Positions 43,284 through 52,609 of a DNA stretch of 64,000 nucleotides are shown here, one piece after another. Location of the stretch: the NCBI RefSeq assembly GCF_008711465.1, contig NZ_VXKQ01000017.1:46336-110335 (forward strand). Reading direction: 5' to 3'. Each line of letters opens with the position of its first letter. The first letter of the stretch is position 1. The notes under the pieces were generated by a model. That model did no database searches, was not told where the DNA came from, and saw only the letters and a list, made by a program, of their open reading frames with translations. This DNA comes from Francisella sp. SYW-9. Its GTDB lineage: Bacteria; Pseudomonadota; Gammaproteobacteria; Francisellales; Francisellaceae. A program made the position numbers and the translations under genes.

Positions 43284-44489
43284 ATGAGTCAAGTGCACTG
43301 GAGTATGGGGCAAGTATTATTACCGGAACACTTCATCTTACAGCAAAAATATATGCATCAGCTGAGTAGTCATGTGAATAGTGTAATTAATGGCTACGAT
43401 GATGGTATTTTGGATATTGTTATAGATGAGAAAGCATTATCTTATAATATTTTAAAAATAACTGATTTAGCTATGTTTATGCCCAATCATATTTTTGTAT
43501 CATTAAAGTTTAATGCTATATGTGAAGCTTATGAGCTAGATTCAGAGCAAGTAAAGGATAATCAGTTAAGCCTATATCTAACCTTAAAAGAGAGTCCAAG
43601 TATACAGCTTAAAAGGGTTAATAATTATGATATTGAGATAGAATATTTTGAATTTTTTATAAGTGATTCTTTAGTAGCTAATGCAGAATACTCAGTAAAG
43701 CTTTTTGAGTTAATTTATATAGAGGATGAGCAAGAATGGCAAATTGGTAAATATATGCCTAAATGTATACTTTTACCACAGATGTTTGCTAGGGCATTTT
43801 TAGAATCTCTAAAAGAAAAGCTATCTAATGTTAAAGAGAAGCTACAGTCTATTTGTATAAGCAAGAATTTATATGATAGATACCAGTCAGTTCATCTTAA
43901 TCTGTCAGAAATAGAATATTGGCTAAGTCTCCAGCAATTAGGAACTAAGCCTATAAATATACAAGACCTACAATATAGTTTATATAAGCTATATCAGTGT
44001 ACGTCTATTGTATGGGATAACAGAACTTATCTTTATGAAAGTTGTGGTCAATATTTATATGATTGTATTAAACTTTTAGAGTTAATAAATAAGTACTTCT
44101 TAGAGAGGTTGAAAGATCCAAACATATATAGTTTGACTTATAAATATGGTATATATCAATCAGGCATATTAGATGATGCGTTTTTTATATCTGAATCTAA
44201 ATATCTAGTATATGAGAGTAGCAAATCAGCAGTGTCTGAAAAGAAAGTTTTAATTAAAGGTTTTGCTCCTTCCAGAACTGAGAATATTTTGTTAAAAGCT
44301 TTACCTGGTATTGAGATAAAAACAGTTGATGAAAAAATATTTTTGGATAATTTTCCAAATGCAGATCAAGTTTTTGAAATAATACCAAAAGGAGATCAGT
44401 GGCAGTCTATAGCTGATGAAAGAGTCTTATGTTTTAATACTAATTTATTAAGCGAAGAAATATCTCAAATATACTTAAGTTGCATATAA
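43284..44489 (+). CDS. tssK: T6SS baseplate-membrane connector TssK (IglD-like)
   Basis: TssK links the baseplate to the membrane complex. The start at 43284 gives MSQVHWSMGQVLLPEHFILQQKYM, a good match to the TssK N-terminus V-X-W-X-X-G-X-X-L-X-PQHFQQQ. The rest is helical and ends with a small beta-domain (IKGFAPSRTENILLKALPGIEIK, FEIIPKGDQW). Its 401 residues match Francisella IglD (398). A TAGGGG ribosome site precedes the ATG. It is the last identified structural gene; about 100 bases follow before the regulatory genes. Confidence 0.88.
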   Translation: MSQVHWSMGQVLLPEHFILQQKYMHQLSSHVNSVINGYDDGILDIVIDEKALSYNILKITDLAMFMPNHIFVSLKFNAICEAYELDSEQVKDNQLSLYLTLKESPSIQLKRVNNYDIEIEYFEFFISDSLVANAEYSVKLFELIYIEDEQEWQIGKYMPKCILLPQMFARAFLESLKEKLSNVKEKLQSICISKNLYDRYQSVHLNLSEIEYWLSLQQLGTKPINIQDLQYSLYKLYQCTSIVWDNRTYLYESCGQYLYDCIKLLELINKYFLERLKDPNIYSLTYKYGIYQSGILDDAFFISESKYLVYESSKSAVSEKKVLIKGFAPSRTENILLKALPGIEIKTVDEKIFLDNFPNADQVFEIIPKGDQWQSIADERVLCFNTNLLSEEISQIYLSCI

Positions 44490-44541
44490 AAATAAAAGTA
44501 TATAGAAAAGCCTTTACTATCTCCTGAATATAATTAAATTA

Positions 44542-44571
44542 GCATATTCTTAATATATAATTAGAATATGC
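44542..44571. promoter_or_regulatory. Inverted repeat upstream of the response-regulator gene
   Basis: GCATATTCT and AGAATATGC are perfect 9-base arms around a 12-base AT-rich centre, ending 19 bases before the response-regulator start codon. Arms one DNA turn apart on average would suit a dimeric OmpR-type regulator, so autoregulation is a possibility. No T-run follows, so it is not an obvious terminator of the T6SS operon. Confidence 0.45.
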
Positions 44572-44590
44572 CTATTAGATAGGGGGATGT

Positions 44591-45304
44591 ATGCATATAT
44601 TGATTGTCGATGACGATGAAAAAATCTGCTCTATGCTTGAACTTTTTTTTAATAAGTACAACTATGAAGTAGATGCAGTATACTCAGGTGAAGAAGCTCT
44701 TAGCCTTTTAGAAACTAGCCATGACCAATTTGATGCTATTATACTAGATATACATATGCAAGGGATATGTGGTATAGAAACTTGTAAGAGAATTAGGCAC
44801 TTCTCAGAGATACCTATATTAATGTTAACTTCAAGCCAAGAAGATGTTAATACGATATTAGCATTAGAAATAGGTGCTGATGATTATATGACGAAGCCTT
44901 TTAATATAATGGTTTTGCATTCAAGAATTAAAAACATTCTTAAAAGATCTCATCAACATTTTCAGATCTTAACAAATAAAAAATTTATTAAGTATACTTT
45001 TTCAGACTGTACTCTTGATATAAGTACACAAGCATTAATCTATAAAGATAAAATAATACCGATAACAACTGGAGTCTATAAGATTCTTAAATATTTTCTA
45101 GAAAATCCAAATATTGTTCTTTCTAGAGACCTTTTAATGGAAAATGTACAAAATAGATCTTTAGAAAGTTTTGATAGGTCAATAGATATTCAAGTCTCGA
45201 GATTGAGGAAAATACTTAAAGATATTGGCATTAATGATGCTATAAAGACTATACATGGTTCAGGGTACATGTGTACTCTACGAGTGCATCAGGATATTAG
45301 ATAA
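44591..45304 (+). CDS. OmpR-family response regulator next to the T6SS
   Basis: This is a 237-residue two-component regulator. The receiver domain has the acidic pair DD near residues 7-9, the phosphorylation site Asp53 in AIILDIHMQG, switch residue Thr80/Ser81 in LMLTSSQED, and Lys102 in DYMTKPFN. The C-terminal winged helix shows TGVYKILKYFLENPNIVLSRDLLMENV, SIDIQVSRLRKIL and IKTIHGSGYMCTL. It is followed by its likely kinase gene and preceded by the T6SS genes on the same strand, so control of secretion is the natural guess. Confidence 0.92.
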   Translation: MHILIVDDDEKICSMLELFFNKYNYEVDAVYSGEEALSLLETSHDQFDAIILDIHMQGICGIETCKRIRHFSEIPILMLTSSQEDVNTILALEIGADDYMTKPFNIMVLHSRIKNILKRSHQHFQILTNKKFIKYTFSDCTLDISTQALIYKDKIIPITTGVYKILKYFLENPNIVLSRDLLMENVQNRSLESFDRSIDIQVSRLRKILKDIGINDAIKTIHGSGYMCTLRVHQDIR

Positions 45305-45433
45305 AGACTTTAAATTAACTATATCTTAATTATTTATTGTTGATCTATCAAAGATAGTATATCCTGAAGTTGATAGATTATTATTTTAAGGAGCTTTTAT
45401 ATCTATTTGATTTAATTTGTACAGGAGTAGCTG

Positions 45434-46684
45434 ATGAAATCAACATTAAGGCTAATATTAAAGAATAAGGTTTTTAAATTGTTATTCATATTAATATTAG
45501 TTTTACTTGTTGTACAGCTTATCGTAGCATCATATGTGATATCTAATAAGGCTTCTGCTACAAACCTTAGCAAAGAGCTGATTAGTGCTCATAAAAAAAA
45601 TATTAGCATGATTAAATTACTCTTAAATCATCAAAGAGATACTATCGGAAATACAATGTTCTTTGATTTCAGATTTAACTTTGTTAAAGCATATTTCTCG
45701 AAGAAGCCCATATGTAAAACACGCTTAAGTCAGGAAGATCTCGATAAATATAGTGTTTGTAATAAGGATTTTTGTTTTCATGTAGAAAACTGTATTTCTA
45801 TTAAGAGCACTAAATCAGGGTGGCTAAATTATATTAGTAAACCATCCTTGCCTAAAGCAAAAGATTTGCTAGTAGCTAATTTAATGACAGCTATATTTAT
45901 AATTATGATAATTATATTATGCTGGCTTTTGCTGAAGGTTATTATCCCATCTAGGAAGTTAGAAGATAATGTATATGAGCTTGGAATGTCTTTAGTGAAA
46001 AGGGATGTTAAAGTAAATGGAGTTAGCTTATTGGGTCGTTTTGCTAACTCAATAAACTTTATACAACATAAATTATTTAGAGCACTAGATGTAAGAACAA
46101 AAATTTTATCAATGATTACCCATGACCTTAAATCTCCGATAGCGCGCTTAAAGCTTAGGTATGATCTAGAACCTTCACAGAACAAAGATAACTTAGAAGA
46201 TATTAACTTGTTAGAATCTTTATGTAACCAAATATTATTAGAAGCAAAAAACGATATGTTTGAATGTGAGAAAGTAGAGACTATAAGTATTACATCTATA
46301 CTAGAGAAGATAATAAGTAAATACGACAACATAGTTATAGATATAAAAGATGATGTCTATATAAAGGGTCGAAGAATATCTTTATATAGAGCATTTGAGA
46401 ATCTAATTTCAAACTCAAAAAAATATAGTGATAAGGTCTTTGTAAGTGTTATTAAGTCTGACTGCTTTGTGAATATAAATATTAAGGATTTTGGTATAGG
46501 GATAAAAGAAGCAGACATAAAAAATATATTTAGACCATTTTATCAAGTTAATAGTATGAAAAAAGGCAATGGTCTTGGGTTGACCATTGCTCAAGAGGTT
46601 ATTACTAATCATGATGGCTATATTCATATACGTAATCATTATGATCCTCATGGAGTAATTGTTAATGTTAAGCTACCACTTTAA
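45434..46684 (+). CDS. Membrane sensor histidine kinase with cysteine-containing periplasmic domain
   Basis: This is a 416-residue kinase. Two membrane helices (about 13-37 and 147-170) flank a periplasmic domain of about 110 residues with four cysteines at 94, 109, 114 and 120, which may form disulfides or bind a metal. The HisKA box is SMITHDLKSPIARLKLRY (His230). The ATP-binding motifs are AFENLISNSKKYS (N box), DFGIGIKEADIKNIF (G1/F boxes) and GNGLGLTIAQEVI (G2). It should phosphorylate the adjacent OmpR-type regulator. Its end overlaps the next gene by 26 bases. Confidence 0.9.
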   Translation: MKSTLRLILKNKVFKLLFILILVLLVVQLIVASYVISNKASATNLSKELISAHKKNISMIKLLLNHQRDTIGNTMFFDFRFNFVKAYFSKKPICKTRLSQEDLDKYSVCNKDFCFHVENCISIKSTKSGWLNYISKPSLPKAKDLLVANLMTAIFIIMIIILCWLLLKVIIPSRKLEDNVYELGMSLVKRDVKVNGVSLLGRFANSINFIQHKLFRALDVRTKILSMITHDLKSPIARLKLRYDLEPSQNKDNLEDINLLESLCNQILLEAKNDMFECEKVETISITSILEKIISKYDNIVIDIKDDVYIKGRRISLYRAFENLISNSKKYSDKVFVSVIKSDCFVNINIKDFGIGIKEADIKNIFRPFYQVNSMKKGNGLGLTIAQEVITNHDGYIHIRNHYDPHGVIVNVKLPL

Positions 46685-47825
46685 AAACATCACTTTAGTG
46701 TTTATTGTAATTGCTTTAGAAATCATATTAAGCATGATTCCTGAAATAATGGATTATCAACCTTTAGTTTTTCCAAATAGTTATATATATTTTAGATTTT
46801 TTTATTTGGTAGGTGCTCTTTTACCAGTTCTAATTTTAATATCTTCTATACTATGCTTTCTTTCTCATAGGAATTTAGACGTAGTGATAAAGACAAATTT
46901 TCTTATAGGGTTTTTTGCTTATTTTATATATGCCATATATTTTTATAGTGATTCTGTATGGAAGGTATTATTCATTGTTATATGCTTATCAATGTTGTAT
47001 ACAAATATTTTTATGCTTTTATATAAACTTATTTTAAGAGTAAAAAATAAAATTTTTGTTGCAGGGTTGTTTTGTAGCTTCTTTCCTTTACTAAAATTGG
47101 TAATGTTGTTAACAGCAATACTTTTATCGTATAACCATATTAACGGTGAAAAAATATTATATTATACATCGCCTTTGCTAATCATACTGCTGATGCTTTA
47201 TTCTTTTGTTGTAGGAAAAGAGCAGTCAAGGAAAGTCACCTGTAAGAATTTTTCTATTAGATTTTTTGTATATTTAATAAATATTCTTAAAGAAAATTTT
47301 ATAATAAGGTTATTTTTATATTTATTAGTTTGTGGTGCTATAAACGGGCTTACACAACAATATCTACTGCAGTATGTATCATTAAGCAATAAGATATATT
47401 TTAATTCTTTTTTCTTTTCTCAAGAACTTTTTTATATAATATTATTCATATTAATAATATTAATATCGTCCTATTTGGGTAGTAACAGATTTGATATTAT
47501 ATTCTCTTGTTCTAGTTTTATACTGTTTTTAAATATTGTATTTATATTGGTTTTTGAAAATGTTTCTTTTTTGAAGGAGGCATTGATTATTAATATTGTT
47601 TGGTATCACACTTTTTTATTTTTCTATTTACTCACTAAATATATAAATAAGAATAGATATCATAAGTTTAATATGGTGTTAACTTTTGGATTTATAATGT
47701 TTTTATTTGGACTTATTCTTTCTGAATGGATAAATGTAGGCTGGCTTATAAACGGAAATATAGTGCTGTTGTTGATATTATTTATATTAGTGTTTTTACA
47801 TGCAAGAGTAATAGCTTTTAAATAA
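46659..47825 (+). CDS. Polytopic membrane protein linked to the two-component system
   Basis: This is a 388-residue protein of unknown family, with roughly ten to twelve hydrophobic helices and very little hydrophilic sequence between them. It starts inside the last codons of the sensor kinase gene, so translation is coupled. No transporter signature motif or nucleotide-binding site is visible. It could be an accessory sensor, a transporter or a membrane factor of the secretion system. A hairpin follows about 60 bases after its stop codon. Confidence 0.65.
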   Translation: MLMLSYHFKNITLVFIVIALEIILSMIPEIMDYQPLVFPNSYIYFRFFYLVGALLPVLILISSILCFLSHRNLDVVIKTNFLIGFFAYFIYAIYFYSDSVWKVLFIVICLSMLYTNIFMLLYKLILRVKNKIFVAGLFCSFFPLLKLVMLLTAILLSYNHINGEKILYYTSPLLIILLMLYSFVVGKEQSRKVTCKNFSIRFFVYLINILKENFIIRLFLYLLVCGAINGLTQQYLLQYVSLSNKIYFNSFFFSQELFYIILFILIILISSYLGSNRFDIIFSCSSFILFLNIVFILVFENVSFLKEALIINIVWYHTFLFFYLLTKYINKNRYHKFNMVLTFGFIMFLFGLILSEWINVGWLINGNIVLLLILFILVFLHARVIAFK

Positions 47826-47886
47826 TATTTATTTAGCTTTACTAAACAAACTAATAGAGTTTTATAAATTACATTTAAATTAGTTA

Positions 47887-47910
47887 TAGGGTTTAGATGA
47901 CCCTAAATTT
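47887..47910. terminator. Terminator between the T6SS regulatory genes and fdxA
   Basis: TAGGGT and ACCCTA form a 6-bp stem with a 7-base loop, followed on the plus strand by AATTTT. It lies between the end of the plus-strand regulatory genes and the end of the minus-strand ferredoxin gene, so it may act on both. Confidence 0.5.
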
Positions 47911-47985
47911 TAAGTTTAATTAGAATTTAAAAATATGTATTTTCCGTATAATAAGCTCTAAAGAGAGATGTGATAAAAATAAAGA

Positions 47986-48309
47986 CTATTTTTCTAAATA
48001 TTTTAATTTATCAGGTACAGATGCCCAGTTATCAGCATCTTCACAAGGATCACATTTTTCTACGATATTTGGCCAAGTGTTAGCAAGCTCTCTGTTTAGA
48101 TCAAGCATTTGTTCTTCACTTTCTGTTAGGTCATCACTAGATTTGATGGCTTCAACAGGACACTCTGGTTCACATAGAGCGCAGTCTATACACTCATCTG
48201 GATTGATAACAAGCATGTTTGGTCCTTCATAGAAACAATCTACAGGACAAACTTCGACACAATCACCATACTTACATTTGATGCAATTCTCAGTAACTAC
48301 AAATGGCAT
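47986..48309 (-). CDS. fdxA: 7Fe ferredoxin FdxA
   Basis: This 107-residue electron carrier is of the [3Fe-4S][4Fe-4S] ferredoxin type. The first 60 residues carry both clusters: [20 protein letters not shown] and [16 protein letters not shown]. The C-terminal extension ([30 protein letters not shown]) is the family's usual tail. It is a general low-potential carrier and need not be related to the neighbouring secretion genes. It is monocistronic, with an AAAGGA site before the ATG. Confidence 0.92.
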   Translation of the reverse strand: MPFVVTENCIKCKYGDCVEVCPVDCFYEGPNMLVINPDECIDCALCEPECPVEAIKSSDDLTESEEQMLDLNRELANTWPNIVEKCDPCEDADNWASVPDKLKYLEK

Positions 48310-48481
48310 TTTATTAAATCCTTTCGTTTTTTACTTAATACTTTTGAAGAAAACCCACAAATTATAGCACAGATATACTAAAGGTAAATATTATTCGCTT
48401 TATAAAGGATTATCTTAATATTAGAAATATTTATAAACTATGATACCATTTCTTTTAGAAACTATATTGGAACTAATAAAT

Positions 48482-49123
48482 ATGAAAGCTGAATTTGATC
48501 CGAGAAAGCTAATAGCTGTTACAACGATATCTGTCGCTATTCTTTTTTTTGTTACTTATCTTGTATCTATAGCAGATCATCATAATACTTTATGTAACCC
48601 ATTTATATCTGGATGTTCAGATATAACACATGCAGGCTTCACATCGTATGAGAAGTATATGCTAAAGGCTATTTTGATACCCACAGCAACACTTATGGGA
48701 GTTATATTCTTTTTTATACAGAAGCTTTTAGTAGATATTAGTGATAATAGTAGGGCTGTTATTAAACAAGGTAAAGTTATATTATTTTTGGCTATAGTAG
48801 GTTGTATAGGGTTAGTAATAGGTACATCAGTAATTGATGGACAAAATACACCGATGCAATTTCACTTAAAAAGTGTTGCGATATTCTTTGTGTTAATGAC
48901 AGTTTGTCAGGTCTGGTATACAGCTATTGAATATAAATACACTGACAAAATAAATAAATTACCGGTTTTATTACGTAGGTTAGCTATATTAGTAACTGCA
49001 ATAACTATGATTGTATCAATATTTATGACTCCAACACATCAAAATCAAAGCATTATTGAATGGTGGGGGGTTTATTCCCTTATTTTTTGGTTTTGGACAT
49101 TTTCTATTACAAATAGAGTTTAA
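48482..49123 (+). CDS. DUF998-like membrane protein
   Basis: This is a protein of 213 residues when started at 48482 (MKAEFDPRKLIAV), which follows GGAAC; a frame from 48440 would add 14 residues. Six hydrophobic helices are seen. The early periplasmic loop ADHHNTLCNPFISGCSDITHAG with Cys and His residues, and helices containing MGVIFFFIQKLLVD and FHLKSVAIFFVLM, resemble DUF998/Frag1-like proteins. The function is unknown. Confidence 0.6.
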   Translation: MKAEFDPRKLIAVTTISVAILFFVTYLVSIADHHNTLCNPFISGCSDITHAGFTSYEKYMLKAILIPTATLMGVIFFFIQKLLVDISDNSRAVIKQGKVILFLAIVGCIGLVIGTSVIDGQNTPMQFHLKSVAIFFVLMTVCQVWYTAIEYKYTDKINKLPVLLRRLAILVTAITMIVSIFMTPTHQNQSIIEWWGVYSLIFWFWTFSITNRV

Positions 49124-49201
49124 AAAATACTAGCCTCACTTTTTTTTATAGCATCAATCATTTATAGTGTTTGACATGTATCTTTTAAGGAGAAACTAAT
49201 A

Positions 49202-49858
49202 GTGTCAATCAAATCTTTATTTAATAGCCCTAACCTTAATATGTATATTGATGAAAATTCAGTAAAATTAGATAAGGTGGCTGAGAAACTTTTTAATACA
49301 GCTAAGAATGATGAGTCTAGTATGATGCTTAGCTCACCAAACCAGCTTCAGTTAATGAGTCTGCTGATAAAAATGAGTAATGTTAAAAATATCCTAGAGG
49401 TAGGTGTTTTCCGTGGATTTTCTACTTTAGTTATGGCACAAGCCTTGCCTGCTGATGGTAAAATAGAAGCTTGTGATATTAGCTATGATTATATTGAGCC
49501 ATATAAAAAGTTTTGGCAGGAGGCTGGTGTTGATGGAAAAATTAATTTAAATATAGCTCCGGCATCAGAAACTTTAGATAAATTTATAAAATTAGATAAG
49601 AAATTTGATTTTGCTTATATCGATGCTGATAAAGAAAACTACATAAATTATTATGAGAAAACCTTAGCTCTAATGAGCTCTGGCGGGATTATTGCTATAG
49701 ATAATGTTCTCTGGTCTGGTAGAGTGGCAGATAGCTCAAATAATGAACCAAGTACCGTTGCTATTCGCAAGCTTAATGAGTTAATTCATAATGATGACAG
49801 GGTAGAGGCTTGTATTATCTCTATAGGTGATGGAGTAAATTTAGTGAGAAAATTGTAG
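49202..49858 (+). CDS. SAM-dependent O-methyltransferase (family 3)
   Basis: This is a 218-residue methyltransferase of the catechol/caffeoyl-CoA O-methyltransferase family. SAM-binding motifs are ILEVGVFRGFSTLVMAQ and KIEACDISYDY. The metal and substrate loop is FAYIDADKENYINYYE, followed by GGIIAIDNVLWSGRV. It starts at GTG, with AAGGAG eight bases upstream. It acts in the cytosol on a small hydroxylated acceptor, not identified. It is convergent with clpB. Confidence 0.9.
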   Translation: MSIKSLFNSPNLNMYIDENSVKLDKVAEKLFNTAKNDESSMMLSSPNQLQLMSLLIKMSNVKNILEVGVFRGFSTLVMAQALPADGKIEACDISYDYIEPYKKFWQEAGVDGKINLNIAPASETLDKFIKLDKKFDFAYIDADKENYINYYEKTLALMSSGGIIAIDNVLWSGRVADSSNNEPSTVAIRKLNELIHNDDRVEACIISIGDGVNLVRKL

Positions 49859-49878
49859 ATTAGTTTATAAAAGCAATG

Positions 49879-52458
49879 TTATTTAGAAAAAACTATATTG
49901 TTTTCAGCATCTATATCAACGACTATTTTATCTTCAGCTTTAAATTCACCATCTAGCAACCTAAGTGCTAAAGGATTTTCTAAACTACTTTGAATAGCTC
50001 GCTTAAGAGGTCTAGCACCAAACACAGGATCAAATCCAGCATCAGCTATTTTATTCATAGCCTTTGTGGTTACTTCTAATCCAATACTTAGATCTGCTAA
50101 GCGTTTTTCTAAACGTTTAATTTGTATTTTAGCTATTTCTGTAATCATTTCTTTATTTAGAGGTTCAAATACAATAGCATCATCAACTCTGTTTACAAAC
50201 TCTGGTCTGAAGTGGCTAAGAACCATTTCCATTACAGCAGATTTTACTGTTTCATAATCCTGATCTTGCATTTCTTGGATTCTATGTGAACCAAGGTTTG
50301 ATGTCATAACTATTACAGTATTTTTAAAGTCTACTGTTCTGCCTTGACCATCAGTCAAACGACCGTCATCCAATACTTGTAGTAGTATGTTAAATACATC
50401 AGCATGGGCCTTTTCAACCTCATCTAGTAAAATAACTGAGTAAGGTTTTCTTCTGACATGCTCTGTTAGATAACCACCTTGTTCATAACCAACATACCCT
50501 GGAGGAGCACCTATCAGTCTAGCTACAGAATGCTTCTCCATAAATTCTGACATATCTACTCTAAGCATTGCATCTTGGTCATCAAACAAGAATTCTGCTA
50601 AGGCTTTTGTAAGTTCTGTTTTACCAACACCTGTAGGGCCTAAAAACATAAATGAGCCTATTGGTCTATTTGGATCAGATAAGCCTGAGCGAGATCTTCT
50701 AACGGCGTTAGAAACTGCTTTTATAGCTTGGTCCTGGCCAATTACTCTTTTATGTAAGAAGCTTTCCATATTTAGAAGCTTATCTTTTTCTCCTTCCATC
50801 ATTTTAGATACAGGTATACCAGTAGCTTTTGATACCACATCAGCAATTTCATTTTCTGTAACAGATGTTCTAACAAGCTTGTTCTCAGAAGGCTCTGCTT
50901 CGGTTGCTTCTATTTGTTTTATTTGAGTTTCAAGCTCAGGTATTACACCATATTGTAGTTCAGACATTTTTGTCAAATCACCAGATCTTTGGTATTTTTC
51001 TAATTCAAATTTAGCTTTCTCAAGCTTTTCTTTAAGCTTACTAGCACCTTGCATTTTAAGTTTCTCAGCTTTCCATAACTCCTCAAAACCTTTATACTCA
51101 GATTCTAGACCTTTAATTTCTTCTTCAAGAATTTCTAAACGCTTTTTTGTAGCCTCATCTTTTTCTTTTTTTAGTTGCTCACGTTGCATTTTTAATTGGA
51201 TGATTCTTCGGTATAGACTCTCCATTTTTTCAGGTTTAGAATCTATTTCCATACGAATTTGGCTAGCAGCTTCATCAACTAGATCAATAGCTTTATCAGG
51301 TAGTTGTCTATCTGTAATATACCTATGTGATAAAGTTGCAGCACTTACAATAGCTGAGTCTGTGATATTTACACCATGATGTAGCTCATATCTTTCTTTT
51401 AGACCTCTAAGTATAGCTATAGTATCTTCAACTGTGGGCTCATCAACTAATACCTTCTGGAATCTTCTCTCAAGCGCAGGATCTTTTTCAACATACTCAC
51501 GATATTCATCTAGAGTTGTTGCACCCACACACTTTAGTTCACCTCTTGCTAGAGCTGGCTTAAGCATATTGCCAGCATCCATAGAGCCTTCAGATTTACC
51601 AGCCCCAACCATAGTATGTAACTCATCTATAAATAAGATCACATTACCATCTTGTTTTGAAAGCTCTTTTAGTACAGATTTCAATCTCTCTTCAAAATCA
51701 CCTCTAAATTTTGCCCCTGCTAATAATGAGCCCATATCTAGAGATAAAACTTTTTTACCTTTGATACCTTCTGGAACTTCATTATTTATTATTCTTTGAG
51801 CTAGACCTTCAACAATCGCAGTTTTACCAACTCCAGGCTCACCAATAAGAACTGGGTTATTCTTGGTTCTTCTTTGTAGCACTTGTATAGTTCTACGGAT
51901 CTCACTATCTCTACCTATAATTGGGTCTATCTTACCTTTTTTAGCTAAATCTGTTAGATCTACAGTATATTTGTCTAATGCACCTTTCATATCTTCTTGA
52001 TTTTGACTACTCACTTTCTCCCCTCCGCGATAATCATCGACTGCTTTGGTAAGTTTTTCTTTTGTAATTTTAAACTTACTGTACAATCCTGTTAAACTTT
52101 TGTCTTCTATAGAAGCTAATAAGAAAATCTCACTTGAGATAAACTCATCACCATTTTTATCTGCTAAATTCTGCATCTTATGTAAAGTTGTTATTAGATC
52201 TCTAGATGGTGACACTTGTGGATTAGCTTCTCCTGATAGTACGGCTACTCCATCAATAATATCATTTACAGTCTTAATGAAATCTTGAGTATTAACGCCA
52301 CAAACACTTAGTATAGATACTACGACACCGTCATTTTGCTCCAATAGAGCTTTTAATAGATGAGCAGATGTAAATTCTGTTGCTTTTTGCTGAAATGCGT
52401 ATGATTGAGCCTCTGCTAAAGCTTCTTGCAATTTTATTGTAAACTTATTTATATCCAT
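49879..52458 (-). CDS. clpB: Disaggregase ClpB
   Basis: ClpB is a hexameric AAA+ unfoldase that resolves protein aggregates with DnaK. The 859 residues show the N-domain, then nucleotide-binding domain 1 ([28 protein letters not shown]), a coiled-coil M-domain at about 400-525, then domain 2 ([28 protein letters not shown]). The M-domain and normal length mark it as ClpB rather than the T6SS ATPase ClpV. In Francisella, ClpB also takes over sheath disassembly, and here it lies 5.4 kb beyond tssK. A sigma-32-like promoter lies upstream. Confidence 0.96.
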   Translation of the reverse strand: MDINKFTIKLQEALAEAQSYAFQQKATEFTSAHLLKALLEQNDGVVVSILSVCGVNTQDFIKTVNDIIDGVAVLSGEANPQVSPSRDLITTLHKMQNLADKNGDEFISSEIFLLASIEDKSLTGLYSKFKITKEKLTKAVDDYRGGEKVSSQNQEDMKGALDKYTVDLTDLAKKGKIDPIIGRDSEIRRTIQVLQRRTKNNPVLIGEPGVGKTAIVEGLAQRIINNEVPEGIKGKKVLSLDMGSLLAGAKFRGDFEERLKSVLKELSKQDGNVILFIDELHTMVGAGKSEGSMDAGNMLKPALARGELKCVGATTLDEYREYVEKDPALERRFQKVLVDEPTVEDTIAILRGLKERYELHHGVNITDSAIVSAATLSHRYITDRQLPDKAIDLVDEAASQIRMEIDSKPEKMESLYRRIIQLKMQREQLKKEKDEATKKRLEILEEEIKGLESEYKGFEELWKAEKLKMQGASKLKEKLEKAKFELEKYQRSGDLTKMSELQYGVIPELETQIKQIEATEAEPSENKLVRTSVTENEIADVVSKATGIPVSKMMEGEKDKLLNMESFLHKRVIGQDQAIKAVSNAVRRSRSGLSDPNRPIGSFMFLGPTGVGKTELTKALAEFLFDDQDAMLRVDMSEFMEKHSVARLIGAPPGYVGYEQGGYLTEHVRRKPYSVILLDEVEKAHADVFNILLQVLDDGRLTDGQGRTVDFKNTVIVMTSNLGSHRIQEMQDQDYETVKSAVMEMVLSHFRPEFVNRVDDAIVFEPLNKEMITEIAKIQIKRLEKRLADLSIGLEVTTKAMNKIADAGFDPVFGARPLKRAIQSSLENPLALRLLDGEFKAEDKIVVDIDAENNIVFSK

Positions 52459-52493
52459 TACCTAATTTCCCCTTGAAATATTATCTGTTATAT

Positions 52494-52521
52494 ATCTAAG
52501 GACTGATTTAGAAATTTCAAG
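52494..52521 (-). promoter_or_regulatory. Heat-shock (sigma-32-type) promoter of clpB
   Basis: On the minus strand CTTGAAA (52521-52515) is a perfect -35 element. After a 13-base spacer comes CCTTAGAT (52501-52494), a partial match to CCCCATNT. It lies about 35 bases before the clpB start codon. This fits the known heat-shock control of clpB; the -10 element is imperfect. Confidence 0.55.
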
Positions 52522-52609
52522 TGGGTAAGCGATATATTTTTATTTTAAATTGCTATGAATAAATATGCTTCAGACTTTTAAGTTGTTATTATTTTGAACA
52601 ATTTTTAAT

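Noticed and set aside
30304..44489. The cluster as the Francisella pathogenicity island itself
   Set aside because: Gene order differs, the hcp-like protein is not clearly IglC, and pdpC, pdpD, iglF and others are missing.
45829..46332. Long open frame on the minus strand inside the kinase gene
   Set aside because: It lies wholly within a well-supported kinase gene, in a low-complexity frame without domain or ribosome site.
51434..51799. Open frame on the plus strand inside clpB
   Set aside because: Antisense shadow of the conserved first ATPase domain; Ser-rich composition is a by-product of the opposite-strand codons.
49879..52458. clpB as the T6SS-dedicated ATPase ClpV
   Set aside because: The long M-domain, the complete N-domain and the heat-shock-like promoter mark it as the general disaggregase, even though it probably serves the T6SS too.
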